The notes under the pieces were generated by a model, which worked only from the letters and a program-made list of their open reading frames with translations, ran no database searches and had not been told where the DNA came from. Positions 34,196-46,855 of a stretch of DNA of 64,000 bases are shown one piece after another. Each line of letters starts with the position of its first letter. Position 1 is the first letter of the stretch. The translations under genes and the position numbers were made by a program. This stretch comes from Metellina segmentata (lineage: Eukaryota > Arthropoda > Arachnida > Araneae > Tetragnathidae), in assembly GCA_947359465.1 (NCBI GenBank), contig OX375876.1, forward strand, positions 87,264,184-87,328,183, read 5' to 3'.

Positions 34196-37100
34196 CTCCC
34201 CGGTTTAATTTTTATTTAAAACTGCAGCTTGAAAATTTCGGAACATTTTGTGGGATTTTAACGTAAGAATGCTTTGTATTGAATATTTTTGTAGCAGATA
34301 AGTAATTTTTTTTAAAGAATGGTTTGAAGTTTCTCTTGGCAGCTTGACATTGAAATAAAATTTTAATGTACCATCATATCTTAACTCTTGTTTTATCGAA
34401 TTAGAATTTTTTTGTGCAACAATTTTTTAACTATTATCTTTTTATTTCGATTGAAGGTTTACAAAAAAATAATTTGAAGCCTCAACATCAAATCCTGTTT
34501 AAAATTGTTTGCCAGTGATATATTTTACAGATTACGTTATTAATTCCATTTGTTAGTGTATCTTGAGTGATTGTTCTTTTAGTTGCCATGGCATTTCATA
34601 CATCTGATAGTCGGCTCTCAAATACACTCGTGGCAGTCAGTGGAAATCGAATCTGCCATGGAATCCATGTGCTGAGTGATACTCACGCTTCTGCATTCTG
34701 CCACATTTCGGAACTGCTTCACTCGATAGACCAGAAGAGCAAATGGGCTTATGTCAGCAATAGAAGGATTGACCGCTTTGTGTCGATAAACAAAGTGTGG
34801 CTCTTCATATCAACAATACTGTTACCTTTTCTTGTCAGCTGTTATCCGGTTTCGTAAAACAAAGCAATACGATATTTTATGCGCAGAGATCCAACTTTAT
34901 TTCTGCAAATGAAACTGGATATGTCGGTTTTTTTTTGTGAAATTTGTGAGCTTTGATGCAAATTTGTTAGTTAAATATGTATTTGTATGATACAGCATTC
35001 AAAGTAGTCATTTTTAATGGACACTGAACTACTGGAAGCTTGAGGAACTATTAAATCATGCTCAAAATGTACAGGCAAGTCCCTTGTTTGACGTTTATTC
35101 TGGACTGGAAAATAAATTTTTTAATTGTTAAAAATGTATTAAGTGTGGATTTTTAAATCTGTTCTTATTAACTGCTGTATTGTAGATGTCTTGCTCCAAT
35201 ACCGCACCCTTCAAAAGTAAATGATTTTCGTATCCCTCAAGTTTCCTGTTATGAATTCTGCATGGAAGTTCATCATATCCAATTCTGCTTTCTTGTTAAT
35301 AATGAAGTGATGGTTATGTGAAACTGAATGACTGCTCTGTAAATATTTTTAAAATTGCATTTTTATAATTTGTTACAAGTTTCCTTGTAGGGTTTCTTTT
35401 TAATTTCTAATAGGATCAGCTTCATTGATAAATCTGTATTGTCTGTTAGTGTAGCTTTAAGGATGAATTTGCATCAATGCATGTAGTAAATGAGGTAGGA
35501 AACATCTGTAGCTACATTAATAGTTGTTTCAAACTGCTATTTTTGTTTTGAATGTGAATTTAAATTGTTTATTCTTCAATCTTATTGATCTTTGTTCTAA
35601 TTCCCTTTGGTAGCTAGTGTTTCGTGTGTATCTGTTAAGGATCCATGCAAGGGCCTATTTTAAGTCATCCTGGTTACAGAAATATGATCAAGGAATATTT
35701 TCACCAAGGAAACTTGAAACCGATTCTAAAATGCTTTTGATATTGTTATGTATATAGATCATGAGACTAATTTGTTATTTGGGACTCATCAGGCTTACTC
35801 TAGACTTAGATTATTTCTCACAGGAGGCAAGTCGATTACACCTACAAAATAATATTGATACATTTTTATACTGTGTACAGTGGCCTTATAATAAGCTCCA
35901 CACCTTTTGTACAAAGATTTATGTGGACATAAAAAAAAATCACAATAGTATTGAATAGTGATTGCTCTGATCAAAATCACCAATTCTGTTTCACGTCCTA
36001 GCGCATCAGCTTGGCAAGTGGACGATGTGTTCAGTGTTTTTGTCATTTATATTACTTACACTTATCTCTTGTTGTATAAAACGACTCAAGGTGCACAACA
36101 TGTAATTATTTTCTTTACCAGGAGACTAATTTCAAATTGTTAACGTATTGTCTCATGCTTGTCTGGAAGTGTTAAGTTTTAGCTTGGAACACACAGGATG
36201 TCCAAATGCATAGGTATTCACAAGGTAGCAACATTATGTGTAGCTAAAGCCACCTCACCCTATTTAGATTGTTGACTGAAGTTGTCCCTCCAGAAGGAAA
36301 AATAAATTGAGACTACTCTAATTTTTGTTCCAAGAGAACTTCTAATTTTAGTTTTATTTCGCTTGATAAGCTAAACTTTGAGTGAAAATTTTTAAAAATA
36401 GCTTTTTTCAGAACTTAATGTTCTTGTTATTATTCTTGTCTCAGTGATATTGGTGCTAGTAAGAATCTGAACAAAGTACACTAGAATTTTTCACTTATGC
36501 TTTGTAGGTTAAAAGCATGTTGAAAAATGAACTGTTTTCTATCTCTAAACAGAATTGCTTAAAATACATTATTCGTATTTGCAAATTTTAGAGCAAAGGG
36601 GTAAATTAAAATTGCGTAAGATCCGTTTCCATTTTAGGAAAATATTGCTGTGGCATTCATAACTTGCATAGTAAAATGGAGTTAAGTAAAGCTTAAATAC
36701 TTCAAGATATCAAGCATGTTTTGAGATGGTGCTGAATTTAGTGTTCAATATTTGATTGTTAATATAATGTTCAACATTTAATAAATAGATGAAAAATGTG
36801 TTACAATACAATAGCAAGTAAAGGTGGAGAGTAGTTTTTGATTCCCCCCCCCTCGTTATGCACTATATTACTAATTTCAAATATGAAACTTACCAATATT
36901 GCAATGAATTAAAATATTTGTTTATTATTTTGTTTCTTTTATTCTTCCCTTTTATTTGAAGATAATACTTTACCTATTCATTCTAGAAGGTCACTTATCA
37001 CCTCAGCTGGTCTAGGTGATTGCGGCTTTTACCTTAAATGCAACCTGTGCATGATTTTTGTATGTGCTCAAGCAATGTTTCATGTTCTTGCTTGATTTCT

Positions 37101-40100
37101 AGTACTTAGTAGTGCCAAATTCATTATAACAATGAAATATAATAAAACTAAGTCTTCCTTTTCACATTGAATGTTTGATTTAAGTTTATATTTCCAAGAA
37201 CATTTAAGATTAGATTTAAATAAAATATTGGGAAAATTCAAATCTTACTAACCTTAGCCATTTCTTCATACCGGTTTAATTTAGCTTGTTCAATCAAAAA
37301 GTGAAGTTCAGTTAGTAATAACAGGATGAATTTGAAATGCAATCCGCATTTTTAATTAGAAAAGTTTACGAGTTATTCAATATTCCTTATGCTGGCAAGA
37401 GATAATCAAATTAAATAATTTCTACTTGAGAAGTGCATATAAAATCAGATTAAAACTTATTTTGGGTGGTGTATAAACTTTGATAAAAATGGCTTGATAG
37501 GATCTTATAAAGGCCATTCAGATATTCAAGTGCACAAATTGGTTTTGATTTGAAGAGGTTCTAAATATTGGAGAATCGTAAACTTAAATCAAACTCGAGA
37601 ATCTGTTACCGTCCTTAATTTGATGTGATACATTTTTATAAAATTATGTAAATTGATTTTGTATTTTCAGTTCAGTAAAATATTCAACTTGTTCTGTGTA
37701 TGTATCAAGAATGTCTTAAAACTTTCATGTGTAGTCAAATTTACTATGTTGTAAAAATTCTTAGATTGTTTATATTGGGTCTCCTGGTTGAGAAAATCGA
37801 GCTGTTATTTTGTACTGTCATTCAACTGCATCTGGTTTAAGTTTGTGGTTGATGAACCCTGTTAACAGATACCTCTTAGTGTTGTGCTGAAGTCCAGAAC
37901 TGTGCCTTTTGTTTCTATACAAGAAGTGCATGCCTCAAAAGAGGCTGTATTCATTTTTTATATCATACCTAGATTTCCTTTGAAATATACAACAATTAAT
38001 GGAGGGTAATTGTCTATATCATTAAAAACCGAACACACTTGTGTCTGTTGTTTCATTTTGATGTCAAAACTTCCATACAGGACACTGAACATAATACACA
38101 GCCCTTTCATATATCAATTTGATTTAATTTTTTGTTTTGAAAAATAAAACTTGTCCTTCATAAATTTTTATAGCATTTAAAAATAATTCAATTTGCTAAA
38201 TAATTATGCTGTACATAGTACTTATTTAAATGTTAGTAATTTTTAATTTTACAAATGAGGAGACATTACATTTATTTAATCTGTTATGTTATTTATTAAA
38301 TTTGACTGCCATATATATAAATTCCTTTTTCTGCTGCATTGCATTAGTCTTAAAGGTTACTCTGCGGAATAATTTTTAAAGTAATGTTAAATATTTCAAA
38401 GTAACATTTCCTTAAAATCTATTTTTTAAGGTATTGATTTGATGCGAAATATCTTTCACTTTTTTAACATGAAATTTGACATTGTTTCGCACATTTTATA
38501 AAAATTAATCTATTTTTTAGTGTATTCAAAATGTCCTTTTATGGCAAAACATTTAGGCTGCAATATAAATGTAATTTTGAGAAAAAAATTCAGTACATTC
38601 TTGCACCATAAGACATTTCCTGGATTTTACACCAAGAAATTGAACCGAGTGCTATTTTGACTTAATTATTTTGTCTACACATATTGTGTATTCTAATTTT
38701 AGACTAGCTGGGGGCCATAGAACTGGATGTATAGAGCGTTAAACGCAGAAAGACTGAGTAGAGTACCATTTAGGATTATCATCTTGTATCCCATTTGAAG
38801 TATTTTGATCTTGTTATCCTCTTCACATTTTACAAACGTTATGTTCCCTCCCTACCTGTGAACACTTTTAGTGAGACTTGGCTGACTAGTAATTCTTTTT
38901 AAAATGTTTGGATGAATAGTTTAGGAAAAGAGTGTTGAAAGGGAATATTTTCCTTGGGGTATGATAAACGTAGCAGATGGTATACTTATACTGTAATCTA
39001 CAAAAACTCATTATTGGCTGATGTATTACAATATTAGATTTGTGAAAGTGAAGCAGATTATATAGTTGGCGAAATTTAATCCTCCCTATTTGTGAAGAAT
39101 TGCCTAGAAATAATGCGCTGAGCACAAAGGTTTTGACAGACAGTTTAAGAGATCAAAATATATAGCAAGATCTTAAGTGATCCAATGAAACCATAAAAAA
39201 AAAATAGATGTCCTAGACTGCAAAAAAACGTCATGCACATCAAACGTACAGATTGCTTCAACGAATGTACAAATTGAATAAAAGAAATTGTTAATGTGTG
39301 ATAAAATTTGAATATTTAATGACATTTGTTATCTAAAATGTCCAGTATGATTCAGCACTTTTGAAGAACATGGTGCCATGCTGGCCCCTTGTCTTTGTAA
39401 GTTTGTATGCAACTTTGTCTTTCTAATGTTAAATTAATTTTAATAGCTTTGGAATACTGAACGGCTTTCAATAGTAGATGTTCAGCTTTTTGATTCAATG
39501 ATGTTATGAATATCACTTCATCATAACATCTTATTAACAGCAATTATTTCAAGCTATTGTAGTGTACCACAGATTTTGGTATTTAGGATCATTTTGTCTT
39601 GCTAGCAAACATCTCAGCAAAACAGAATCTGTTATGTAAATCCACCGGAGCAATGTTAGCTTTCTAGAGTTAATATTAAAAAACCTTTAAACAGATAATT
39701 GCAACTACATTATAATTTCTAAATAAGCTAGTTACGATTAAATTGTATTTAACTTGGAATTTTAAAGTTTGTTGTACATTTTGGAACTTTGATGTATAGT
39801 ACATAAGATTGATTTCCTCCAAAACTCTTTTTTCTTTATAAATTTTAAAACTGTATAGATTTGCAAATGAAAGAATTTTTGGTTAATTGAAAAGGGACTG
39901 CAAAACGCTGTAAACTTCATATAGTAACATTTGAACGAAGTATAAGTTCCCTTATAAACTGAACACTATTCAACGACTTTTAAACATCAACAATTAAGTA
40001 ATCAATCAATCCACATAACTTTTTATTACGAGTCAGATACATAATCTATATCTGAGGAAGAGGTTGCTGTGATATATTTTTTAAAACTCACTTTGAGAAC

Positions 40101-41780
40101 TACCAGCTCTTAGACGTGCAATCAAATTTCTAGGAAGAAATTACTATTCAATAGCCGCTTAAATTCCTAGACTATAAAAACATGTTTGAAATTCTTTTTT
40201 CAAAACAGGTTCTCCATAGTTGTCCACTAACATCCTCTACCTGTTTAGTTTTTAGAACTGGATCCAAGAAACCATTTGTTAATTAAATCTATGTACAGAT
40301 GTTTGGCGATAGCTGCAAATTAGAGCAGAATAAAAATCAACAATAAAATGCAACTTTAAATGCTTGAACCTATGCATATAATTAAATAGAAAATTGTTCA
40401 TTCCAGAAGTTATGGGTAAATGATAAATTAATTCACTTTTGAAATTGAAAATCTATTCAACAATGTGATAAAGAACTACTCTATATTCAAACACGTTTAC
40501 TACACATTTCTGAAGAATTGAAAATGTTATGTTTCGATTTTGGAAATTGAAAGTGACATTTTTATGGAAAATTACTTCAAATTATAGTTGCAATCTTGAT
40601 GGTTAGGCATAAATATTGGCAAGTCGTTTGAGGTACTTGGAAGACAAACCTTTTGAAAAAGTAATACTTTATTTACTTAATAAAGTAATACACTATAATT
40701 TTTGTCTCCATAATTAACAGAATGAAGGCCAGTTCCAATAACAAGAGATGCCACAACCAAAACATCTAACATGCAATAGAAAATTACATATAAATCTCAA
40801 CTCTAGTTTCATTACAACAACCTTATAATTTGTTTCAATAAATAATGATTTCAAACTATTAACAAAACCATAAATGTACATAATAGCACCATTATTTACA
40901 AAAAATGTACATAAATATATAGATACTATTTTATCAAAAAGGCACCTTTGTCGCACGAATTGCACAAAATAGATTGGAAGATGCATAGTAAATACAAGTT
41001 TCAAAAAGTTACATTTTATAGAGAAGGCAAATTATTTTTTTGAGTGAGTTACAATCCAAATGAAGGAATAATTTAAGAAATTGTTGAACATTTTCAGAAT
41101 GTCACTGAAAAAAATAGGCAATTGAAAGTACACAAAACATTTAAACTATAGGATGTTCAGTTTATAAAAATAGTTAATTCAAAAAAATCCACAGCTCTAT
41201 GAAGACATGAATATTTCAAACAGCAAAAACTAACTTTAATAGCCTATTAGCTTACCAATGAGTTTCCATTTTAGTGTTCTGCATTTGACCTTTCAGCTTA
41301 AAAAGTAATCTTAAGTTTTTGGAACTATGCTTGGTTTATATTTCAAGGTTACAAACATTGTCATATTGAATTATTCAATCATCAATTTCTATTGGTTTCT
41401 CTGGTGTCTGATCATAAATTTTGCCACTGCTTTCAAATACTGCTACAAGTTTTTCTGTAGGAAACAGTACATGCTCTTGTTTTTCTCCACTTTTTTAACC
41501 TTCAAGGTTCACACAAAATATTAACCTAACAAATATATACCTAAATAAATCTTAATTTTTTTTATGTACTTTCAAACCATCTCTTATATTTACAATGGTT
41601 ATATTCTAGCAATACAAGTAGGAATATGAAATTTTAATTTGCAGGTAAAATTGGGAAATATTTTTATTATAACAATTTCTTTAATTACTTAATATTTAAT
41701 AAAAAAAATTTACAAATATTCACTTAATTAAACTAAAGTATTTACATAATAAGGGATAACTGCCTGATAAATTACAACTT
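34196..41780. other. 7.6-kb non-coding interval after CTDSPL
   Basis: AT-rich, with few recognisable transposons. A GC-richer block at about 34580-34850 is open for about 90 codons on the plus strand, starting MAFHTSDSRLSN and ending in a hydrophobic stretch, but has no recognised family. The rest may be long 3' UTR or intergenic DNA; sequence alone cannot tell. Confidence 0.4.
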
Positions 41781-42179
41781 TTGAATCTTGCAATTTTGCT
41801 GACAAAACAAGCTATTAAATGTATTTCCCATTATGCTGTACAATTCTGGGCTCCATATATGAGAAAGGACATAGAATCAATTGAAAGGGTTCAGCACAGA
41901 GCTACAAAAATAATAAAGGGGCTAGCAAATTTCGACTATAATGAACGTTTAAGTAAGCTAAACATGTATACACTGGAAAGAAGAAGAAGGAGGGGGGATT
42001 TGATTCAGCTTTTCAAGTTTGTAAAACAAGGGGACACAGAGGGCTTAAATTTCAATAGGGATAACAGAACAAGGGGCCATGGGTATAAATTGAATAAGAC
42101 ACATTTTAATCGGGATTTAAGGAAAAACTACTACTTTAATAGGGTAATAGACAAACGGTTATACCCTATTAAAATATAG
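41781..42179 (+). pseudogene. LINE reverse transcriptase C-terminal fragment
   Basis: About 130 codons open to a TAG. Recognisable blocks: YAVQFWAPYMRKDIESIERV, QHRATKIIKGL, NERLSKLNMYTLERRRRRGD and LIQLFKFVKQGD. The VQFW-P-xxKDI-xxE-VQ-RATK and L-xLE-RRxRGDLI pattern is the typical region downstream of the RT domain in CR1/jockey-clade LINEs. The catalytic RT motifs and endonuclease are missing, so it is inactive. Confidence 0.85.
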
Positions 42180-42310
42180 TTAATTCAAGGGGAGTGTACG
42201 AATTTAAGACACAATTAGATAGTCAGTGGGAATTGGAGAATTCATAAACAAAGGACCAGCCTTGTTGGGCTTGAGCCTGTAGCTGGTCGTCAATATTTGT
42301 ATCTTGAGCA
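41781..42310 (+). mobile_element. CR1-like LINE, 3' end only
   Basis: 5'-truncated non-LTR retrotransposon. It holds the end of ORF2 (next entry) and about 130 bases of 3' UTR with CAGCCTTGTTGGGC. No tail or TSD was resolved. Confidence 0.65.
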
Positions 42311-42865
42311 TTACGTCGAAGCAAAATCAATCTGGGTGCAGTAATATTTAATTCCCACAAAAATAGTTCCTGTGTCAGGTAAGCAAAATATGGGATAAAT
42401 TTACTTGTTTAGTGAAATGCAAATGTTTTGAAAAGCAGTTAAAGCAAGAAATTTCAATAATATCATTAATGAATTCTACGTTACAATTTTATTAACATAT
42501 CTTAAAACATTAAAACTTCTCGATAATAATTTCAAAAACTCAAATTGTTCCCAATAAGTTTTTTTCCCAAATTGAACACGGAAGAAAAGCTAAATATAAA
42601 GTTTGGTATTGCATAATATACATAAACTAGAGGGCCCCAGCTCGCAAACCAACACTTTTCACAGATCCAGGTTCATAGTTTCCAAAAATTCAAGCTAAAC
42701 AAAGTAATAAAAAGCATGAAAACAGTTAAGAATTGAAAACAGTTGCATGTACAGTTTTGAGGATCACAATTATACTAGTTAAGATTTCTTAAATTACAAA
42801 AGTTGGCAAAATATTTTTCCTTGGTTTATTTCCAAAAGGGTAAGGCTTTTATCAATATCAAAGAG
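42311..42865. other. Spacer, mostly unrecognised
   Basis: A start near 42628 (CTAGAGGGCCCCAGCTCGC) resembles family D. Otherwise AT-rich with no feature. Confidence 0.3.
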
Positions 42866-42914
42866 GTAACTTTTAGTTAACGTCGTACTAGAGCAACATA
42901 ACGGGCTATTGACG
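42866..42914 (-). mobile_element. SINE copy 4: 49-bp 3'-end insertion with perfect TSD
   Basis: Only the last part of the SINE is present: on the minus strand it runs from CGTCAATAGCCCGTTATG to a GTTAACTAAAAGTTAC tail. The 13-bp CAATATCAAAGAG flanks it exactly at 42853-42865 and 42915-42927. This is an extreme 5' truncation, with both ends fixed by the TSD. Confidence 0.9.
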
Positions 42915-43065
42915 CAATATCAAAGAGAACATGGGCAATTAGAAAAAAAGAAGGTACAAATACTTTATACCAAGCATTAGTGTGGATGGCTATACACAGA
43001 AAAATAAACAGTACACACATACATGTATCAAGACCATATTTGAAACAAGCATAATTTTGCTTTTG

Positions 43066-43240
43066 ATTGAAAAGAATATCTTCAAAAATATTCTACTGCA
43101 TTTAGTATATGTATATTTTAAAATCTTACAATGATTTTGTTCAATTTTCAACAATGAAAGTGCATGTTTCACTGTTGAAAATTGATTTAAAAAAAAAATA
43201 CTAAATGCAGTAGAACATTTTTGAAGATATTCTTTTCAAT
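43066..43240. repeat. 175-bp foldback (hairpin) sequence
   Basis: Arms of 43 bases (43066-43108 and 43198-43240) are inverted copies with one mismatch. The loop contains a second stem, CAATTTTCAACA pairing with TGTTGAAAATTG (43142-43184). No TSD or terminal motif was recognised. It is a foldback/MITE or a hairpin RNA source. Confidence 0.8.
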
Positions 43241-43965
43241 GTAGTTTTTAAGACACCCAAATCATTTTTACCAATTTAGATTGGCCTTTTTTTATGGGAG
43301 CTGGGAAACAACTTTCAACTCTTTTGATCCCATGGCATGCATAAACTAATGAAAATTCTGAGACACACCAAAAAATATACATTTTTGACCAATCTGACAA
43401 AAAAAATATAATAATTGACTCACATGTATGAAAATATTATTTACCTACTCTATTTGCTACAAAGTGGCTTTGTTATCATCTTTTTGAAACTATTTATGCA
43501 TGCTTTGTAATGAAAAATGACTCTAGATATGGGATTTTCTTGAAATTCTTATAAAAGTACTTGTCAAAATGTCCCCAAAATAAAATTTTATGCATTTTAA
43601 AACCGTTTCACTATCTCTAAGGCACACCAGTAGAATATCGGAGTTTTACCAGTAATTTACAGAAATTATGATAAAGGGTCTTTTGAATGGGCAAAGACTT
43701 ATTCTTAATTTGGTGTTTGACATCTGTAGATCAGTTAAAACTCTTGCCGTATTCAGTGGAAAATGTTAACTTTGATTGCGTAACTTTTATTTGCTCGTCC
43801 ATCTTTTTCTTGGCAATAATTGCACATGCCTGAGCAGTGAAGTTGATCATTTGAGCCTCTTGGGATCAGTCCTTTACAATTCCCTTATCTTCTATTGGTT
43901 TGATGATCCTCAATCCCTCCTAACTTGATGTTAGAATTTTACACTGTGTAAAAAAATTTCTTGTG
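43241..43965. other. Spacer, nothing recognised
   Basis: AT-rich, no supported feature. Confidence 0.4.
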
Positions 43966-43994
43966 GTTAGTTAAATTAATGTTGTCTTAGAGAC
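43966..43994 (-). repeat. SINE copy 5, 3' part (split by hAT copy 2)
   Basis: GGTTAGTTAAATTAATGTTG and following bases match the SINE tail and end (TTTAGTTAACGTCGTACTAG in other copies) with substitutions. It continues at 45690 beyond the inserted hAT. Confidence 0.5.
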
Positions 43995-45687
43995 CAGGGG
44001 TGGCCAACCTTTTATGTACCATGCATCAATTTTTTTCACATACGAGATCAGATGCGCTAAATGATTTAATTATTGTATGTAAAACACACTATCTATTACA
44101 GTACATAAACATTACTTACAATTAATGCGACTTTTATGCCTGTTAGGATTTCATTGGTCACAATGTTTGGTGTTAAATTTGTTACTGAAAGCAGTAGAGA
44201 ATTCTTCAAATTTGAATCAGTCATTCGCGACCTCGTTTTGCTTTTAATAAATTTCATGGATGAAAATGCTTGTTCACATCTGTATTTTGTTCTGAAATGA
44301 CATAGATAATTTTTTGCAAAGTTTCTTAGTTCTGGGAAATGCTCACAGGGTAATGAAACACTAGAAATAAATTATGTCATAAGCACTTTGATTTGTAAAA
44401 TAGCTCATAAAATTTCCTTTTCAATAATGAATTTGTTTTTAAATCAATAAGTTCTATGTACGTTACTAGGCATCTTCATTATGATTTGTTCACAAAGTGA
44501 AAATGGGTTTATAAATGCAATAATAGTTTTCTTCTTTAGCCAAATAATGAAAATTGCTTTCAAATGCCCCTTGCAATAACTTGATTTTTTCAATATATTT
44601 GGTCAAATTGTTATTATCCGCAGCACATTCACTCTGCTCCTTCAAGTGTGGAAATTGACTCAAATCCTAATTTTCTAACCGAGATGAACAGTTTTAATTC
44701 AATTTTATATGAATTGATGCTAGTTGCTAAGCTAGGAAATTATTTATTCTTGGCTTGTAGTTTTGAATTTAGATGGCAAATAACATCAACTAAAAATGCT
44801 AAATCAAGTAGCCAGTTATCAAATAATAGGGTTCTTTCATCAGGTAGTTCATTTTATTGTTCTAAAAATTATAAACAGCATTTTTCAATTTCCAAAATCT
44901 ACCGAGAACCTGTCCTTTAGAAAGCCAGAGCACCTCACATTGAAGGGCAATTTTATCATATTCCAAATCTAACAATTCACAATATTCTCTGAATTCTCAT
45001 TTGTTTAATGCTCTTGCTCTTTTACTCACAACCAGTAACATAACATGCTGCATTTTTAAAGTCTTTTCACAGTGCCTTTTAGTGTATAATGCATTGATAC
45101 TTAAGTACCGGATGATTTAAAAATTTTCCAAGCAAAGTTGTAGTGTCATTGAGTTTACCTATCATTAATGGTGCTCCATCAGTACACACATTGATGAGTT
45201 TGCTATGATCTAATTTTAGATTTTCTACAGGCATGATTTTACTTTTTCAAATATGTCTGATCCTCTTGTTTTACCATACAATGACTCCAGATTGACAAGT
45301 TCTTCAAAGATCATAAACAATTCCTCTAATAAAAATGCTTAACTGGACTACATCACTATGTCCATAGATGCATCCAAAGCAAGAGAAAAGAATGGACAAG
45401 GTCTTTCGGTTGCTGAGATACATCCTGAGAGAGTTCCTCGATGCGTCTCATAACCGTGTGCCCTGATATAGCAATTTTATCTGCTTTATTTTCAATACCA
45501 AGATGGCGTGCAAATATTTGGAGACAGACCTTAACAATTTCTGAATTCTGAGCCATTGAACTGAGAGCATTCTGTCGAAAATATGAAGAAGGACTCAGTT
45601 ATGGCACCTACTTCAAATGAATAAGTAGGAGCAAAGATGCAATGCACATTTGTAATCATCCAATGCACCATAGGTTGGCCACCCATG
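43995..45687 (-). mobile_element. hAT element copy 2 (same family as 7165-9003), inverted
   Basis: Ends CAGGGGTGGCCAACCT at the left and AGGTTGGCCACCCATG at the right, the latter with one change from consensus. It carries a decayed minus-strand transposase. The 8-bp flanks TTAGAGAC and CCCTCGAC match poorly, so this copy is older or altered. Confidence 0.8.
44150..45556 (-). pseudogene. hAT transposase pseudogene, copy 2
   Basis: The minus strand reads IVKVCLQIFARHLGIENKAD, then RRIEELSQDVSQQPKDLVHS (45385-45535). After a frame change comes [20 protein letters not shown] (about 45165-45225), which keeps CTDGAP where copy 1 has CTDRAP. Further fragments of the same protein follow to about 44150. 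Stops and frameshifts are scattered throughout. Confidence 0.75.
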
Positions 45688-45689
45688 CC

Positions 45690-45832
45690 CTCGACAAACA
45701 CAACAGGCTATTGGCTATGGTCTAGGATCAATCCTAAAGGGAAAGTTCGTGGGCAATGCCTCATAATTTTGAATGAAATTCAGATTAGAAGTAACACCTA
45801 ACCTGGCACCCCTCTCCAGAAAATTCCAAAGG
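45690..45832 (-). repeat. SINE copy 5, body part (old, diverged)
   Basis: Aligns with the plus-strand view of SINE copy 2: AACACAACAGGCTATTG, CTAAAGGGAAAG, CCTCATAATTTTGAA and CTGGCACCCCTCTCCA occur in the same order with many substitutions. The tRNA-like head is missing. Confidence 0.75.
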
Positions 45833-46448
45833 AAAAGTAAACATAAAATTGTTTGAAACGACCTAGAGCTGCTAATTTAAAGAAAAAGACATTAAATACT
45901 TTCTTTGTTGTCCTCAGAAACAAAACTTTTCTTGGGAAAAGTAAAATTTAACTGTGTAGCCAAAATAATGAAGAACAGTATAGCTAAAAAACTACTAAGG
46001 TTAAAAAAACTTATTGAATGAGGTAACACATCCAACTCTTATCACACAAACCAACACACCATTACACAAGAAAATGCTTTATAAAGGAGATATTCGACAA
46101 AATACTTCAACATCTGATGACATATAGAACAATATATTTCTCTAATTTTTTGTGGAAAATTAGATTATTTTTTAAATTGGAAAGTTACTAGTTCAATGTT
46201 TTCTATTCTGTGCCATATTTCATGCAAATATACATAAATAATTTTGTGCATATTAAAACACCTAAAAATTTGTTTTGTTCATTGAAATGAAGAATTTTTA
46301 GATGAGAACATGAAAATTTGCAAGCAATATTAGTAGCTATATAATAGTAATATAGCAATTTTTTAAACTTAATTTTCAAACACCATAAATTAGAAAAGGA
46401 TTTAAATAAGTGGTTATTGAATAAATAATGAAAAATATGTAAAATTAT
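45833..46448. other. Presumed 3' UTR of the zinc-finger gene and spacer
   Basis: AT-rich; no clear minus-strand AATAAA close to the stop codon was identified. Confidence 0.35.
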
Positions 46449-46852
46449 TTAAACCATAGCATACCGATGAACATTTAAATGCTCATATAATTTATCTTTT
46501 CGATAGAATCGCTTGGAGCAATGATCACACTTGAAATGCTTTTCTCCAGTGTGCAAGTGACGATGCCGCTGCAATGTTGCTTTCTGTGTGAATTTTTTCC
46601 CACATAATTCACAGGTGAAAGGTTTCTCACCTGTATGTACTCTAATGTGCGTCATTAGGCTGCTTTTAGAGCTGCACAGTCGCCCACAAATTTGACAGAT
46701 CACATGCTTCTCTAGGTAATTTTGACCAGGTTCACTAGAACTGCAAATGATGCTGTTATTTTGATTAATTTTTAGTTCAGTTATTGGGCTTGATGCACCA
46801 TCTGAAGTTGTTTTGGAGGACGAAATAGAAAAAAGTCGATTTAAAAATGCAT
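46449..46852 (-). CDS. C2H2 zinc-finger protein, terminal coding exon
   Basis: Last coding exon of a minus-strand gene. The acceptor is a T-rich tract ending CAG, the complement of 46853-46855; the exon starts in the middle of a codon and ends at TAA, giving about 133 residues. The first 48 or so residues are Ser/Asn-rich (for example [13 protein letters not shown]) with no domain. Then come three C2H2 fingers: CQICGRLC...[13 protein letters not shown]...HRHLH and CDHCSKRF...HLNVH. They are joined by TGEKPF and TGEKHF linkers, the hallmark of DNA-binding zinc-finger transcription factors. The protein ends VHRYAMV. Upstream exons were not found in 46860-48780, so the gene could not be named. 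Confidence 0.85.
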
Positions 46853-46855
46853 CTG

